This document shows, piece after piece, positions 36,501-44,748 of a DNA stretch of 64,000 nt; position 1 is the first letter of the stretch, and each line of letters opens with the position of its first letter. Under the pieces are notes generated by a model. It had not been told where the DNA came from. It searched no databases and saw only the letters and a list, made by a program, of their open reading frames with translations. The position numbers and the translations under genes were made by a program. The DNA comes from Anaerocolumna sp. (GTDB taxonomy: Bacteria; Bacillota; Clostridia; Lachnospirales; Lachnospiraceae), in assembly GCA_029256725.1 (NCBI GenBank), contig JAQSXJ010000007.1, positions 47,519 through 111,518 of the forward strand, written 5' to 3'.

Positions 36501-36957
36501 TATCTGTTTTCACATATAGAGGTGTTGTGACTTTCAGCCAGACATTCCGGTAGATACCGGCTCCTGAATACCATCGGGTATTTGGAGATTGATATACTGC
36601 TCGTACTACTATCTCATTTTCGCCGTTTACTAGTAGCTCGGTTATATTAAATTCAAAAGAGGAATAACCATATTTCCATTCACCTGCTTTATGACCGTTA
36701 ACATATACAGTTGAGTCCATATAAACACCTTCAAAATATATGAGAACATTTTTATCTGATAAAGCATCTATATAAAACAATTTTTTATACCATCCTTCGC
36801 TGTCTTCATATAGAGCATTTGTGTTATAAATTAGCCAGTCATGTGGTAAATCTACATTAGACCATTCAGCCGCTGCACTATTGATATAATCATATGATGT
36901 TTGTAGTGGTTGCTTACAAAATTTCCATCCATCATTAAATAACTGTTTCCATTCCAT
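33532..36957 (-). CDS. GH2 beta-galactosidase, multidomain
   Basis: An 1141-residue glycoside hydrolase family 2 enzyme. A sugar-binding jelly roll (about 1-145) is followed by an Ig-like domain and a TIM barrel from about 265, with acid/base Glu385 (MWSIGNEIPDT) and nucleophile Glu463 (IYGSETSS). C-terminal Ig-like modules of the DUF4982/GH2_C5 type (TSMYADGQDLIFVEI..) and a further beta domain extend it well beyond minimal GH2 length. There is no signal peptide, so it is cytoplasmic. It diverges from the AraC gene and heads the galactan locus; release of galactose from imported oligosaccharides is the likely role. AAAGGAG precedes the start. Confidence 0.9.
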   Translation of the reverse strand: MEWKQLFNDGWKFCKQPLQTSYDYINSAAAEWSNVDLPHDWLIYNTNALYEDSEGWYKKLFYIDALSDKNVLIYFEGVYMDSTVYVNGHKAGEWKYGYSSFEFNITELLVNGENEIVVRAVYQSPNTRWYSGAGIYRNVWLKVTTPLYVKTDSIYTSTREENEGWYLDIDADIIHCNKNQDSCNLVLKHVLLDNEGTIAANTENFMNIKNTVTGNFQTIFIKQPKLWNLDSPYLYTLKTQVFTGDIVLHEESQKIGFRKIKFDSEKGFFLNNIHIKLHGVNQHHDLGSLGAAINKTAIKRQILKLKEMGVNAIRLSHNMPSVEILELADEMGVLIVSEAFDTWEYSKNKYDYSRFFNDWYKKDVASWIRRDRNHPSIIMWSIGNEIPDTTGERGIEITRLLKQQVLLHDPRQNAHVTIGSNHMTSEKAQECSNELLVAGYNYAERLYDEHHNKYPQWCIYGSETSSTVQSRGIYHFPANKTVIMYEDEQCSSLDNCTTSWGSKNAQSNIIYDRDADYCMGQFLWSGFDYIGEPTPYNTKNSYFGQIDTAGFEKDSFYLYQAEWTDYKKKPMVHILPYWDFNVGQMIDVIVYSNSPKIELFFNERSQGTFEIDHQTGLQLRGEWRIPYEQGVLKAVAYNETGDVVATDIQGSFGDASRILLKPDKTSMYADGQDLIFVEISMSDISGNPVANANNRVFVEVTGGGRLIGLDNGDSTDYDQYKGSSRRLFNGKLLAIIASKTTAADITVKVSSEGLPTEVLTFKTIPCLHINKGISALMENDKSLENREIPIRKIQLTGTGNHILNKSNPSTIVSAKILPENSTYSEIEWKAVTDLGIQTNIVNIEVSGNNATLTAHGDGKFRLRCTAKNGRTSPQIISDLEYVIEGMGTLLTNPYEFVEASLYHKSNYLIDSSLIGGIDTKDDITNIITYTELDFGDYGTDELSLSIYHFSDYPIPLEIWEGIPGTEGASLLLKANYQADPIWCTFQENSYKLSRKIREITSISFVFYQKLSFKGFEFIYKDKSFDRLFSDDISNIYGDSYTKNINSIDNIGNNVSLEFDNMDFEVNGIRSLTICGDSFVHNVIQVHFINENEKISHIIELPSSVDTITKEYTFSKIQGKFTVSLVFMPGDNFSYHWVQFNK

Positions 36958-37160
36958 AAATTACTCCTTTAAGGTATTTTTAGGTTTTAGTGTACCAAGT
37001 ATAAATATATTAACTTATAACAAGATAGCTTAAGCTGTTGAATATCTACCAAATTAAATGATATAATGCAATTTTATCGTTTATTATAATAATGAACGAG
37101 TGACATTTCAATCATAATATTTTAAAAAGTATAAAAATATGAAACAAGGAGTTTGCTGCT

Positions 37161-37985
37161 ATGAAAGATGAATTTATATTTCCGATAATAGGTGCAGAAA
37201 GTAAATTACCCATTTATGTAGTTGGTGTAGGCTGCAATTTAAACCAGCATCCAGTATCCAGGAACAATGGATTTCCACATTATCAGGTTATCTATTGTAT
37301 GCAAGGAGCCGGTATATTAAAAGTTCATAATGATAAATTTAAAGTTATGGCACAACAGGTTTTTGTTTTGTACCCAGATGAAATGCATGAGTATTATGCA
37401 ATCGAAGAACCATGGGAAACTCATTGGCTAGCTTTGAATGGAGAAAATATAGGGACTATATTCCAATCACTTGGATTTACGAAATCTATGATGTTTTATT
37501 TGTGCAATTACATTAGTCTGGATGATATCTGGAAACAGTTAATACTTGAGGCAAAAACACAATATAGTGAAAATGGATACAAATGTTCTGCTTTAGCTTA
37601 TAATTTTATGATTACATTAAAAGGATTGTCATCTTTAGAATTACCATTAATCAAAGATAAAAGAATGTCGAAGTTAAGTATTATTCTAATTTATATTGAT
37701 GAACACTTTGGCAATAATATAACTATGGAAGATTTAACTTGTTGTATAGGTGTTTCGCCTCAATATATATGTAAGCTTTTCAATGAGCATTTAAAGATAA
37801 GACCATTTGAATATATAGCTAAAAAAAGAATACAAGAATCAAAAATATTATTATTAGAATCAAGATTATCTGAAACAGAAATTTCAAGTGCATGTGGATT
37901 TAACAGTTTGAGTTACTTTTGTTCTATATTTAAAAAGTTTGAACGAATTACACCGGCAGAGTTCAGGAAGATCCATTGTAAGTGA
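37161..37985 (+). CDS. AraC family regulator of the galactan locus
   Basis: A 274-residue regulator with an N-terminal cupin sensor (FPHYQVIYCMQGAGILKV..VFVLYPDEMHEYY) and two C-terminal helix-turn-helix units (TMEDLTCCIGVSPQYICKLF; SETEISSACGFNSLSYFCSIF). This is the sugar-responsive AraC layout. It is divergent from the GH2 gene over a 203-base AT-rich region and probably activates that gene and perhaps the downstream operon. Confidence 0.88.
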   Translation: MKDEFIFPIIGAESKLPIYVVGVGCNLNQHPVSRNNGFPHYQVIYCMQGAGILKVHNDKFKVMAQQVFVLYPDEMHEYYAIEEPWETHWLALNGENIGTIFQSLGFTKSMMFYLCNYISLDDIWKQLILEAKTQYSENGYKCSALAYNFMITLKGLSSLELPLIKDKRMSKLSIILIYIDEHFGNNITMEDLTCCIGVSPQYICKLFNEHLKIRPFEYIAKKRIQESKILLLESRLSETEISSACGFNSLSYFCSIFKKFERITPAEFRKIHCK

Positions 37986-38228
37986 GGTAACAAAAGTAAC
38001 ATATTAATAGCGCAAAAAAATTGCTCAACGTGGAGGGAAAACTATGACGGGAATGCAAAAAAAATAAAAATTCATAGTCAAAATAATTAATATTAGTATG
38101 AAATTGAATTTTATATTAACTAAAACTAACAGCTTTAAAATGATAAGGACAACAAAAATTGCGCATAAAAATCCGACAAAATGTACATAATGCACAAAAA
38201 ATAAAAATTATTATATGAAATATGATTA

Positions 38229-38256
38229 TTGAAATGACTTTTATTAATGCTATAAT
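38229..38256 (+). promoter_or_regulatory. sigma-A promoter for the LacI gene/galactan operon
   Basis: TTGAAA, 16 bases, TATAAT: close to consensus, 53 bases before the LacI start codon. The rest of 37986-38308 holds no gene. Confidence 0.7.
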
Positions 38257-38267
38257 TAAATAAAGAA

Positions 38268-38277
38268 CAATCGATTG
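38268..38277. promoter_or_regulatory. candidate LacI-type operator
   Basis: CAATCGATTG is a palindrome with the central CG typical of LacI/GalR operators, positioned just after the expected transcription start. It suggests autoregulation by the gene that follows. Confidence 0.5.
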
Positions 38278-38308
38278 AGCAAAAAAAGGAGATAAGTGAT
38301 GTACTAAC

Positions 38309-39337
38309 ATGGAAGAGAATAATGAGGGAAAAGATTTTTTATACGGGAATAAAATAACCATTGCAGACATTGCAGAAAATCTTGGTGTTTCTAAATCAAC
38401 TGTATCAAGAGCAATTTCAGGAAAAGGCAGGATAGGAAAAGATACAACAAAAAAAGTTTATGATTATATTGAAAAATATAATTATAAGCCTAACTATTTT
38501 GCAAAAGGGCTGGCAACGTCAAAAACATATAATATTGGAGTCGCATTTCCTGCGGATGTTAATGTTGGTAATACACCTTTTTTTCAAGGCCTGCTGTTAG
38601 GTGTATGTGAAGTGGCTGCAGCATTAGATTATGATGTGATCGTAACTACAGTTAAAGATTCGGATATAAATTTGTTGAAAAGATTAGTAGAAAATAACAA
38701 AGTTGATGGAATTATCCTGACTAGAAATCTTTTAAATGATATGGCGATTTCATATCTGTCAGAAAATGGTATACCATTTGTTTTAGTGGGATCCTGCGAA
38801 GATGAATCAATAATCCAGATAGACAATAATCATCTGGAGGCATGTGAAAAATTAGTATCATTACTATTGGCAGATGGAGTAAAGAAAATAGCTATGATTG
38901 GCGGGGATAGAAAACATATAGTTAATAGATACCGTAGTGAAGGATATTATAAGGCACTCAATAATTATGGATTGGGAATAGAGCATGAGTTGGTTTTTTT
39001 AGACTGCTATAGCCCTGTTTTTATTGAGCAAGCTGTTCGGAATATCGTAAAAAGTAAAGCGGATTGTATTGTTTGTACCGATGATGTTATATGCGGAAGA
39101 GTACTGTCTTTTTTACGGGATGAAGGTATTTCAGTTCCGGAAAACATGAAAATTGCTTCATTTTATGATAGCTATCATTTGGAAACCCATAACCCGCCGG
39201 TAACAGCAATTGGAATCAGCGTAGAGGATTTAGGTACTGAAGCCGGTAAAAGATTGATTGGTCTGATTGATGGGAGCAATAATAACAAAAAATCTATCCT
39301 GGATTATGAGATTCATTTAAGACGTTCTACTAAATAA
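38309..39337 (+). CDS. LacI family transcriptional regulator
   Basis: A 342-residue repressor. The DNA-binding domain is at about 12-60 (ITIADIAENLGVSKSTVSRAI, hinge YNYKPNYFAKGLAT) and a periplasmic-binding-protein-like sensor follows (NIGVAFPADVNVGNTPFFQGLL). The GGAG is 17 bases from this ATG but seven from an ATG-TAC-TAA mini-frame (38299-38307) that ends one base before it, so translation may be coupled. It stands first in a presumed operon with the transporter and hydrolases and likely responds to a galacto-oligosaccharide or galactose. Confidence 0.92.
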   Translation: MEENNEGKDFLYGNKITIADIAENLGVSKSTVSRAISGKGRIGKDTTKKVYDYIEKYNYKPNYFAKGLATSKTYNIGVAFPADVNVGNTPFFQGLLLGVCEVAAALDYDVIVTTVKDSDINLLKRLVENNKVDGIILTRNLLNDMAISYLSENGIPFVLVGSCEDESIIQIDNNHLEACEKLVSLLLADGVKKIAMIGGDRKHIVNRYRSEGYYKALNNYGLGIEHELVFLDCYSPVFIEQAVRNIVKSKADCIVCTDDVICGRVLSFLRDEGISVPENMKIASFYDSYHLETHNPPVTAIGISVEDLGTEAGKRLIGLIDGSNNNKKSILDYEIHLRRSTK

Positions 39338-39357
39338 AAATATGGAGGTTAGGATAA

Positions 39358-40278
39358 TTGAAAAAAGGCGGATTCCTACATAAATTATTAAAATATCGGG
39401 TGTTTTTATTAATGTTGCTGCCTGCGGTTTTATACACTTTAATATTTGCCTATGTACCGATGGCTGGTATAATAATGGCTTTTAAAAAGTACAGTTACGT
39501 AGGCGGTATTTTTAACAGTCCGTGGAACGGATTTAAAAATTTTGAGTTCTTCTTTAAATCTGGACAAGCTTTGCTGGTAACTAAGAATACGGTATTATAC
39601 AATCTTTTGTTTATTGCTTTTAATACAGCTCTGCAGATGACTGTAGCGATTCTTTTGGTGGAAATGAAAAGTAAATATTTCAGAAAAATCTCACAATCAT
39701 TAATGTTTCTGCCTTATTTTATTTCGTGGGTAATAGTCTCGGTAATTGCTTTTAATATGTTGAGTTATGATTATGGTATAATAAACTCAATTATTGAAAA
39801 GTTCGGTGGTACTAAGATTAATTTTTATTCTTCGGGTTCCTTTTGGCCGTTAATCCTGACTTTATTCGGTGCATGGAAAGGTGTGGGATATGGTTCGGTC
39901 ATGTATTTGGCAGCAATAATGGGCATTGATACATCAATATATGAGGCTTCCTCTATTGATGGGGCGAATGTTTTTCAGCGTATTTTTCGAATCACTATAC
40001 CTTTAATGATGCCAACGGTTATTATTCTGCTGCTTCTTTCGGTAGGAGGAATCTTCCGTGGAAATTTTGATATGTTCTACAATCTGGTAGGCAGTAACGG
40101 TCTGCTGTATAACTATACGGATGTTATAGATACATTCACCTTCCGGGCGTTAATCAGCAATAACGATTTTGGTATGTCAGCCGCCGCTGGTTTCTATCAA
40201 TCGGTTCTTTGCTTTATCACTATTTTATTAGTTAATAAATTAGTGAGCAAGTACAGCAAAGATTATAGCTTGTTCTAG
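39358..40278 (+). CDS. carbohydrate ABC transporter permease, LplB type
   Basis: A 306-residue CUT1-family permease with six membrane segments and the EAA loop EASSIDGANVFQRIFRITIP that contacts the ATPase. It starts at a TTG behind GGAGG, 20 bases after the LacI gene. Together with the next permease it forms the import channel. LplB-type systems usually take up complex oligosaccharides. Confidence 0.92.
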   Translation: MKKGGFLHKLLKYRVFLLMLLPAVLYTLIFAYVPMAGIIMAFKKYSYVGGIFNSPWNGFKNFEFFFKSGQALLVTKNTVLYNLLFIAFNTALQMTVAILLVEMKSKYFRKISQSLMFLPYFISWVIVSVIAFNMLSYDYGIINSIIEKFGGTKINFYSSGSFWPLILTLFGAWKGVGYGSVMYLAAIMGIDTSIYEASSIDGANVFQRIFRITIPLMMPTVIILLLLSVGGIFRGNFDMFYNLVGSNGLLYNYTDVIDTFTFRALISNNDFGMSAAAGFYQSVLCFITILLVNKLVSKYSKDYSLF

Positions 40279-40298
40279 AAGAAAAGGGGGTATATAAC

Positions 40299-41222
40299 AT
40301 GTTTGCAAAAAAGAACAAAATTAAAAATGGTTTGGATTATAAAATTTTACAAGTTCTGGCCTATTTCATAAATGGCATAATAGCTATTTTATGTCTTATT
40401 CCATTTATTATGATCATATCTGCCTCATTTTCCTCAGAGCAGGCTATTACCTTTAACGGATTTAGCCTTCTGCCACAGGATTTTACTTTAGAAGCATATA
40501 AATCAGTTTTTTCTGAACCGATGGTTATAGTACGTGCTTATATAGTGACGATTGGACTTACCGTTTTTGGTACCGTTGCAGGTCTCTTTCTTCAGACAAT
40601 GACAGCTTATGTACTTTCTCGTAAAGAATTTGAATGGCGTAATAAGTTTTCTTTTTTCTTTTATTTTACGACTTTGTTCAATGGAGGATTAGTTCCTTCC
40701 TTTTTACTAATGACAAGGATTCTTAATTTGAAGGACAACTATCTGGCATTATTATTTCCTTTATTATTCAGTGTATTTAATCTATTGATTATGAAAAGTT
40801 ATATTATGGCAATTCCGGAATCCTTAATAGATGCAGCTAAAATTGACGGTTGCGGTGAATTTAAAACTATGTATAAGGTTGTAATGCCTATGTTAAAACC
40901 TGCAATGGCAACAGTCGGACTTTTCATAGCTTTGGGTTACTGGAATGATTGGTATAATGCTATGCTTTACGTTTCGGATGAAAAAATGTATCCTTTACAG
41001 TACTTTCTGTATCAGCAGATAAATAATATTGAAGTCTATAAACGTCTGTTGGAATCATCGGGAGCGGGAGGAAGCAGTGCAGCAGTATCAGCCATGAGTA
41101 TGCCTACACAGTCACTTAGAATGGCACTTACCGTAGTAGTTACCGGACCAATTGTTTTGTTATATCCATTTGTGCAACGTTATTTTGTACAGGGTATAAC
41201 GATAGGTGCTGTAAAAGGTTGA
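40299..41222 (+). CDS. carbohydrate ABC transporter permease, LplC/YtcP type
   Basis: A 307-residue second CUT1 permease with six membrane segments and EAA loop DAAKIDGCGEFKTMYKVVMP. A strong AAAAGGGGG site precedes the ATG. It partners with the permease upstream. No ATP-binding subunit is encoded in the locus, so a shared MsmX-like ATPase is expected elsewhere. Confidence 0.92.
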   Translation: MFAKKNKIKNGLDYKILQVLAYFINGIIAILCLIPFIMIISASFSSEQAITFNGFSLLPQDFTLEAYKSVFSEPMVIVRAYIVTIGLTVFGTVAGLFLQTMTAYVLSRKEFEWRNKFSFFFYFTTLFNGGLVPSFLLMTRILNLKDNYLALLFPLLFSVFNLLIMKSYIMAIPESLIDAAKIDGCGEFKTMYKVVMPMLKPAMATVGLFIALGYWNDWYNAMLYVSDEKMYPLQYFLYQQINNIEVYKRLLESSGAGGSSAAVSAMSMPTQSLRMALTVVVTGPIVLLYPFVQRYFVQGITIGAVKG

Positions 41223-41288
41223 TATAAAGCAGAAGGTTAATAAAAACCTGAGGTTTATATAAAATTATATAAAGTAGAGGAGGATTCT

Positions 41289-42866
41289 ATGAAAAAAAGA
41301 GTAATATCCGTTTTTTTGACACTGATGCTGGTTGTATCCTTATTAGCAGGGTGTAGCACTAATAAGAAGGAGGGAGATTCTTCTGATGCGTCCGGTAACA
41401 TTAAGGAAGGTAGTTTGTCTTATAATGGAATAGACATATCTGAACCTGAAACAATTACCTTATATCTTTTGGGTGATAAATCAAAGGATTTTGATAAGGT
41501 TTATGCAGAAATCAATAAGATTTTAAAAGAGAAGGTTAATGCAACAGTTGATGTGAAATTTCTATCCTGGAGTGAACATGATACTAAATATTCCTTATTA
41601 TTTTCAGGAGGAGAAGATTTTGATTTAATATTTACCGCATCCGGTTGGGGTCATTATGAACAGACTGTGACTATGGGTGGATTTGAAGCTTTGACACAGG
41701 AATATATTCAGAAATATGCCCCGGACATCTGGAATACCGTACCGGAAATTGCATGGAGTCAGGCAACTATTGATGGTAGTATTTATATGGTACCTAATTA
41801 TCAAAATGAGTTTGGTGCAGATGCTGTTGCCGTTCGTGGGGATCTCATGGAAAAATACGGTTATACTGAAATATCAAGTTGGGATCAGCTGATAGCTTTT
41901 TATGGCGATATAGCAGCCGGTGAAAAGGGAGTTACACCATTAGGCGTTCAAGGCGGTGCCTTGGAATATCCTTATCTTCTGGATCATGGTGTGGCGAAAA
42001 TAGCAGGTTCTCCCAGCGAATTATTCTTATATAATATGGTGGATCCTGATGATTTTTCTATCACCTATAGCCTTGATTGGGAGGGGTTTGCTGAATATTG
42101 TAAGGCAGTAAAAGAAATGTATGATAAGGGCTTCTGGTCTGCTGATTCACTTGCTACTACAGAAGAAAGACAGGATGGTTTCTTAAAAGGAACATCAGCA
42201 TCCATGTTTTGGAATGCAGGTTCAGTAAAGAAATTCGCTGCCCAGGTTAATAAAGAACATCCGGAATGGAAAGCCACTTTATATGATATCTCACCCGATG
42301 TTCCTAAAAAGGTAAATTCCTATATCAATAACGGTGTAGCTGTCAATTCATCCAGCAAGAAAAAAGAACGGGCGATGATGGTGTTGAATGAGTTTTATAC
42401 TAATAAGCAGATCTATGATTTGGCAAGTTTAGGAATTGAAGGTGTTCAGTGGAAAGCTGTTGGCGATGATCAGTACACACTTTTGGATGGGAATGCTGAC
42501 TATGGTGTAGACAGTAATTGCAACTGGGGTTGGACCAATACAAATCTAAAGCGTACAGAATTTATAGAAAGCCCTACAGCAGTAGATACACAGTACCAGT
42601 CTATAATAGATGCATGGAATGCCGATATTAAACAGGATCATATTTTTGATGGTTTTGTATTTAACTCATCTAATGTGGGTACGGAAATGGCGTCAGTTGA
42701 TACAGTTATATCACAGTATTTTACGCCGTTAGTATGTGGTATGGCAGGAGATGTAGACGCTGCTATTGCTGAACTTAGAAAGCAGTTAGACAAAGCTGGA
42801 ATTCAAAATATCTATGATGAGGTAAAGAAGCAGGCCGAGGAGTATAAAGTAAGCAGGGGAAAGTAA
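41289..42866 (+). CDS. extracellular sugar-binding lipoprotein, LplA-like
   Basis: A 525-residue solute-binding protein with a lipoprotein signal: basic MKKR, hydrophobic core and lipobox LLAGCS (Cys22 is lipidated). The mature part is a large family 1 binding protein (NATVDVKFLSW.., FDLIFTASGWGHYEQ). It should sit on the outer membrane face and deliver beta-galacto-oligosaccharides to the two permeases. GAGGAGG precedes the start. Confidence 0.92.
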   Translation: MKKRVISVFLTLMLVVSLLAGCSTNKKEGDSSDASGNIKEGSLSYNGIDISEPETITLYLLGDKSKDFDKVYAEINKILKEKVNATVDVKFLSWSEHDTKYSLLFSGGEDFDLIFTASGWGHYEQTVTMGGFEALTQEYIQKYAPDIWNTVPEIAWSQATIDGSIYMVPNYQNEFGADAVAVRGDLMEKYGYTEISSWDQLIAFYGDIAAGEKGVTPLGVQGGALEYPYLLDHGVAKIAGSPSELFLYNMVDPDDFSITYSLDWEGFAEYCKAVKEMYDKGFWSADSLATTEERQDGFLKGTSASMFWNAGSVKKFAAQVNKEHPEWKATLYDISPDVPKKVNSYINNGVAVNSSSKKKERAMMVLNEFYTNKQIYDLASLGIEGVQWKAVGDDQYTLLDGNADYGVDSNCNWGWTNTNLKRTEFIESPTAVDTQYQSIIDAWNADIKQDHIFDGFVFNSSNVGTEMASVDTVISQYFTPLVCGMAGDVDAAIAELRKQLDKAGIQNIYDEVKKQAEEYKVSRGK

Positions 42867-42889
42867 TAAATAAGGAATAATTAAATCAT

Positions 42890-42932
42890 GGGGGCTGTTA
42901 TACACGTGTTATATGTGCGTTTAACAGTCCCT
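42890..42932 (+). terminator. hairpin between the binding-protein and GH53 genes
   Basis: GGGGCTGTTA and TAACAGTCCC pair with one wobble around a loop. The T-tail is weak, so it may be a partial terminator that lets some transcription reach the hydrolase genes, or an mRNA-stabilising 3' end for the binding-protein message. Confidence 0.5.
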
Positions 42933-43023
42933 AAATTTTAAGTACTGGCATAATTATTAATAATGTATGAGGGTAATAAGTATATTCACTGTATTACAAT
43001 TAATAGTGAGGAAAGAGGTATAT

Positions 43024-44730
43024 ATGGAGTTCATAAAAGGTATGGATATTTCGGGTTTGCCTGAAATGCTGGATTTAGGTGCTAAATTTTATGATAGTCA
43101 TGCAAATGAGAGGAATATCTTTGAACTGTTAAAGGAAAACGGAGTAAATTCTATAAGATTGCGTATTTGGAACGAACCAGAAAATATCCCTGAATCAGGA
43201 GGATATAGCAATTTACAGCATACAATTAATATAGCTAAACAAGCAAAACAATATGGAATGAGTATTTTTCTGGATTTCCATTATTCGGATTTTTGGGCTG
43301 ATCCGGGAAAACAAGTCAAACCAAAGGCCTGGGAGAACTTGTCTTTTGATGATTTAAAACAAGCTGTTTATAATTATACGAAAAATGTATTGTTAAAGAT
43401 GCAGGAAGAAGAGGTTCTTCCTGAAATGGTACAAATAGGTAATGAGATTAGAAGTGGAATGTTATTTCCTGATGGTGAAGTTCCGAATTTCCCGCAGCTT
43501 ACGGCATTGGTGAATTCTGGGATACATGCAGTTAGGGATGTCGCAGGTGAAAATGATATCAAGGTTGTAATTCATCTGGATCAGGGCGGTAGATATTTTT
43601 ATCTCCGTGATTGGTTTGACGATGCTATTCAAGCTGGGCTGGATGATTTTGATATTATAGGAGTCTCTTATTATCCTTTCTGGCATGGTACTTTCGCTGA
43701 GTTTAAAGAAACCCTTCAAAAAATGGTTCAAAGATATGGTAAGCCTATTGTTGTTGCAGAGACAGCGCATCCATGGAGATGTATTGAAGATGGATTTGTC
43801 GGGGAGCAGCAGGAAAAAATTGCCGGCTTTCCATCAACTCCCGAAGCTCAGCGTACTGTAATGGAGCTGATAATGAATATAACTGCATCTTTGGATGAAG
43901 AGATGGGAATAGGGATATATTATTGGGAACCGGTCGTAATACCTATTGAGGGTAAGGGTGGCTGGTGCAGCAACATGGGTTTTTTTAATGAAAAGGGTAT
44001 TGCATTACCAGCTTTAGAAAGCTTTCAATATGAACGGACAAATCTGAAAAAGGATGTAGCAAAGATATACCAACCTGATAAAATAATTGCTGCAGTGGAT
44101 AATGATATAAAACTTCCGGACTACGTGAAAGTATTGTTTTACGATGGTACCCTCAAAGAAATACCGGTAGAATGGGAGCCATTTTCAAATCAGACAATCG
44201 GTAATTTTAGTATAGATGGGAGAGTTTCACAAATAGACCAAACTGTTCAACTTGAACTTATTATAGTAGAAAAATTGGAGAACAATCATAATTACCTGAT
44301 AAATGGCGGATTTGAAAACGGCATGGACGGGTGGTCTATTGTTTGCGAAGATGAGAGAGTTAAATATGAGTTGCATCCGGAGTTTATTATTCCATTTCCA
44401 GCACCACCAATATATTACTTATATGTTGAAAGTCCGGTGAATTTTAAGTTTTCATTAACCACAAAAATGAATGGTATAAATCCTGGAAAATATTCTCTTA
44501 AAATGGATTACAGGGGAACAAACACAACAGGTGTTGATGTTAGAATGATTGCTCAAACTAATGATAATAACATATTAGAGACAGTAATTTTTCCTACAGA
44601 TGAGGAATGGACGACATATGAGCTGTCTGATATAGAAATAGAAGATGGTAACATTAGTATAGGGATTAATATTGTATCACCTCCGGTATACGGAAAAATA
44701 AGACAATTTACTCTTACAAGAATTGATTAG
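43024..44730 (+). CDS. GH53 endo-beta-1,4-galactanase without signal peptide
   Basis: 568 residues from the ATG at 43024 (GAGGAAAGAGG upstream); the track start at 42967 adds no plausible leader. The GH53 barrel opens FIKGMDISGLPEMLDLG, with acid/base Glu141 (VQIGNEIRSG) and nucleophile Glu246 (IVVAETAHPW). After about 350 comes an Ig-like module and then a C-terminal beta module (NGGFENGMDGWSI..) resembling CBM61-type galactan-binding modules. It cleaves beta-1,4-galactan of pectin. Most GH53 enzymes are secreted; this one shows no signal peptide, so it may act on imported oligosaccharides. Confidence 0.92.
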   Translation: MEFIKGMDISGLPEMLDLGAKFYDSHANERNIFELLKENGVNSIRLRIWNEPENIPESGGYSNLQHTINIAKQAKQYGMSIFLDFHYSDFWADPGKQVKPKAWENLSFDDLKQAVYNYTKNVLLKMQEEEVLPEMVQIGNEIRSGMLFPDGEVPNFPQLTALVNSGIHAVRDVAGENDIKVVIHLDQGGRYFYLRDWFDDAIQAGLDDFDIIGVSYYPFWHGTFAEFKETLQKMVQRYGKPIVVAETAHPWRCIEDGFVGEQQEKIAGFPSTPEAQRTVMELIMNITASLDEEMGIGIYYWEPVVIPIEGKGGWCSNMGFFNEKGIALPALESFQYERTNLKKDVAKIYQPDKIIAAVDNDIKLPDYVKVLFYDGTLKEIPVEWEPFSNQTIGNFSIDGRVSQIDQTVQLELIIVEKLENNHNYLINGGFENGMDGWSIVCEDERVKYELHPEFIIPFPAPPIYYLYVESPVNFKFSLTTKMNGINPGKYSLKMDYRGTNTTGVDVRMIAQTNDNNILETVIFPTDEEWTTYELSDIEIEDGNISIGINIVSPPVYGKIRQFTLTRID

Positions 44731-44748
44731 CATACAGGGGGAATTTAT

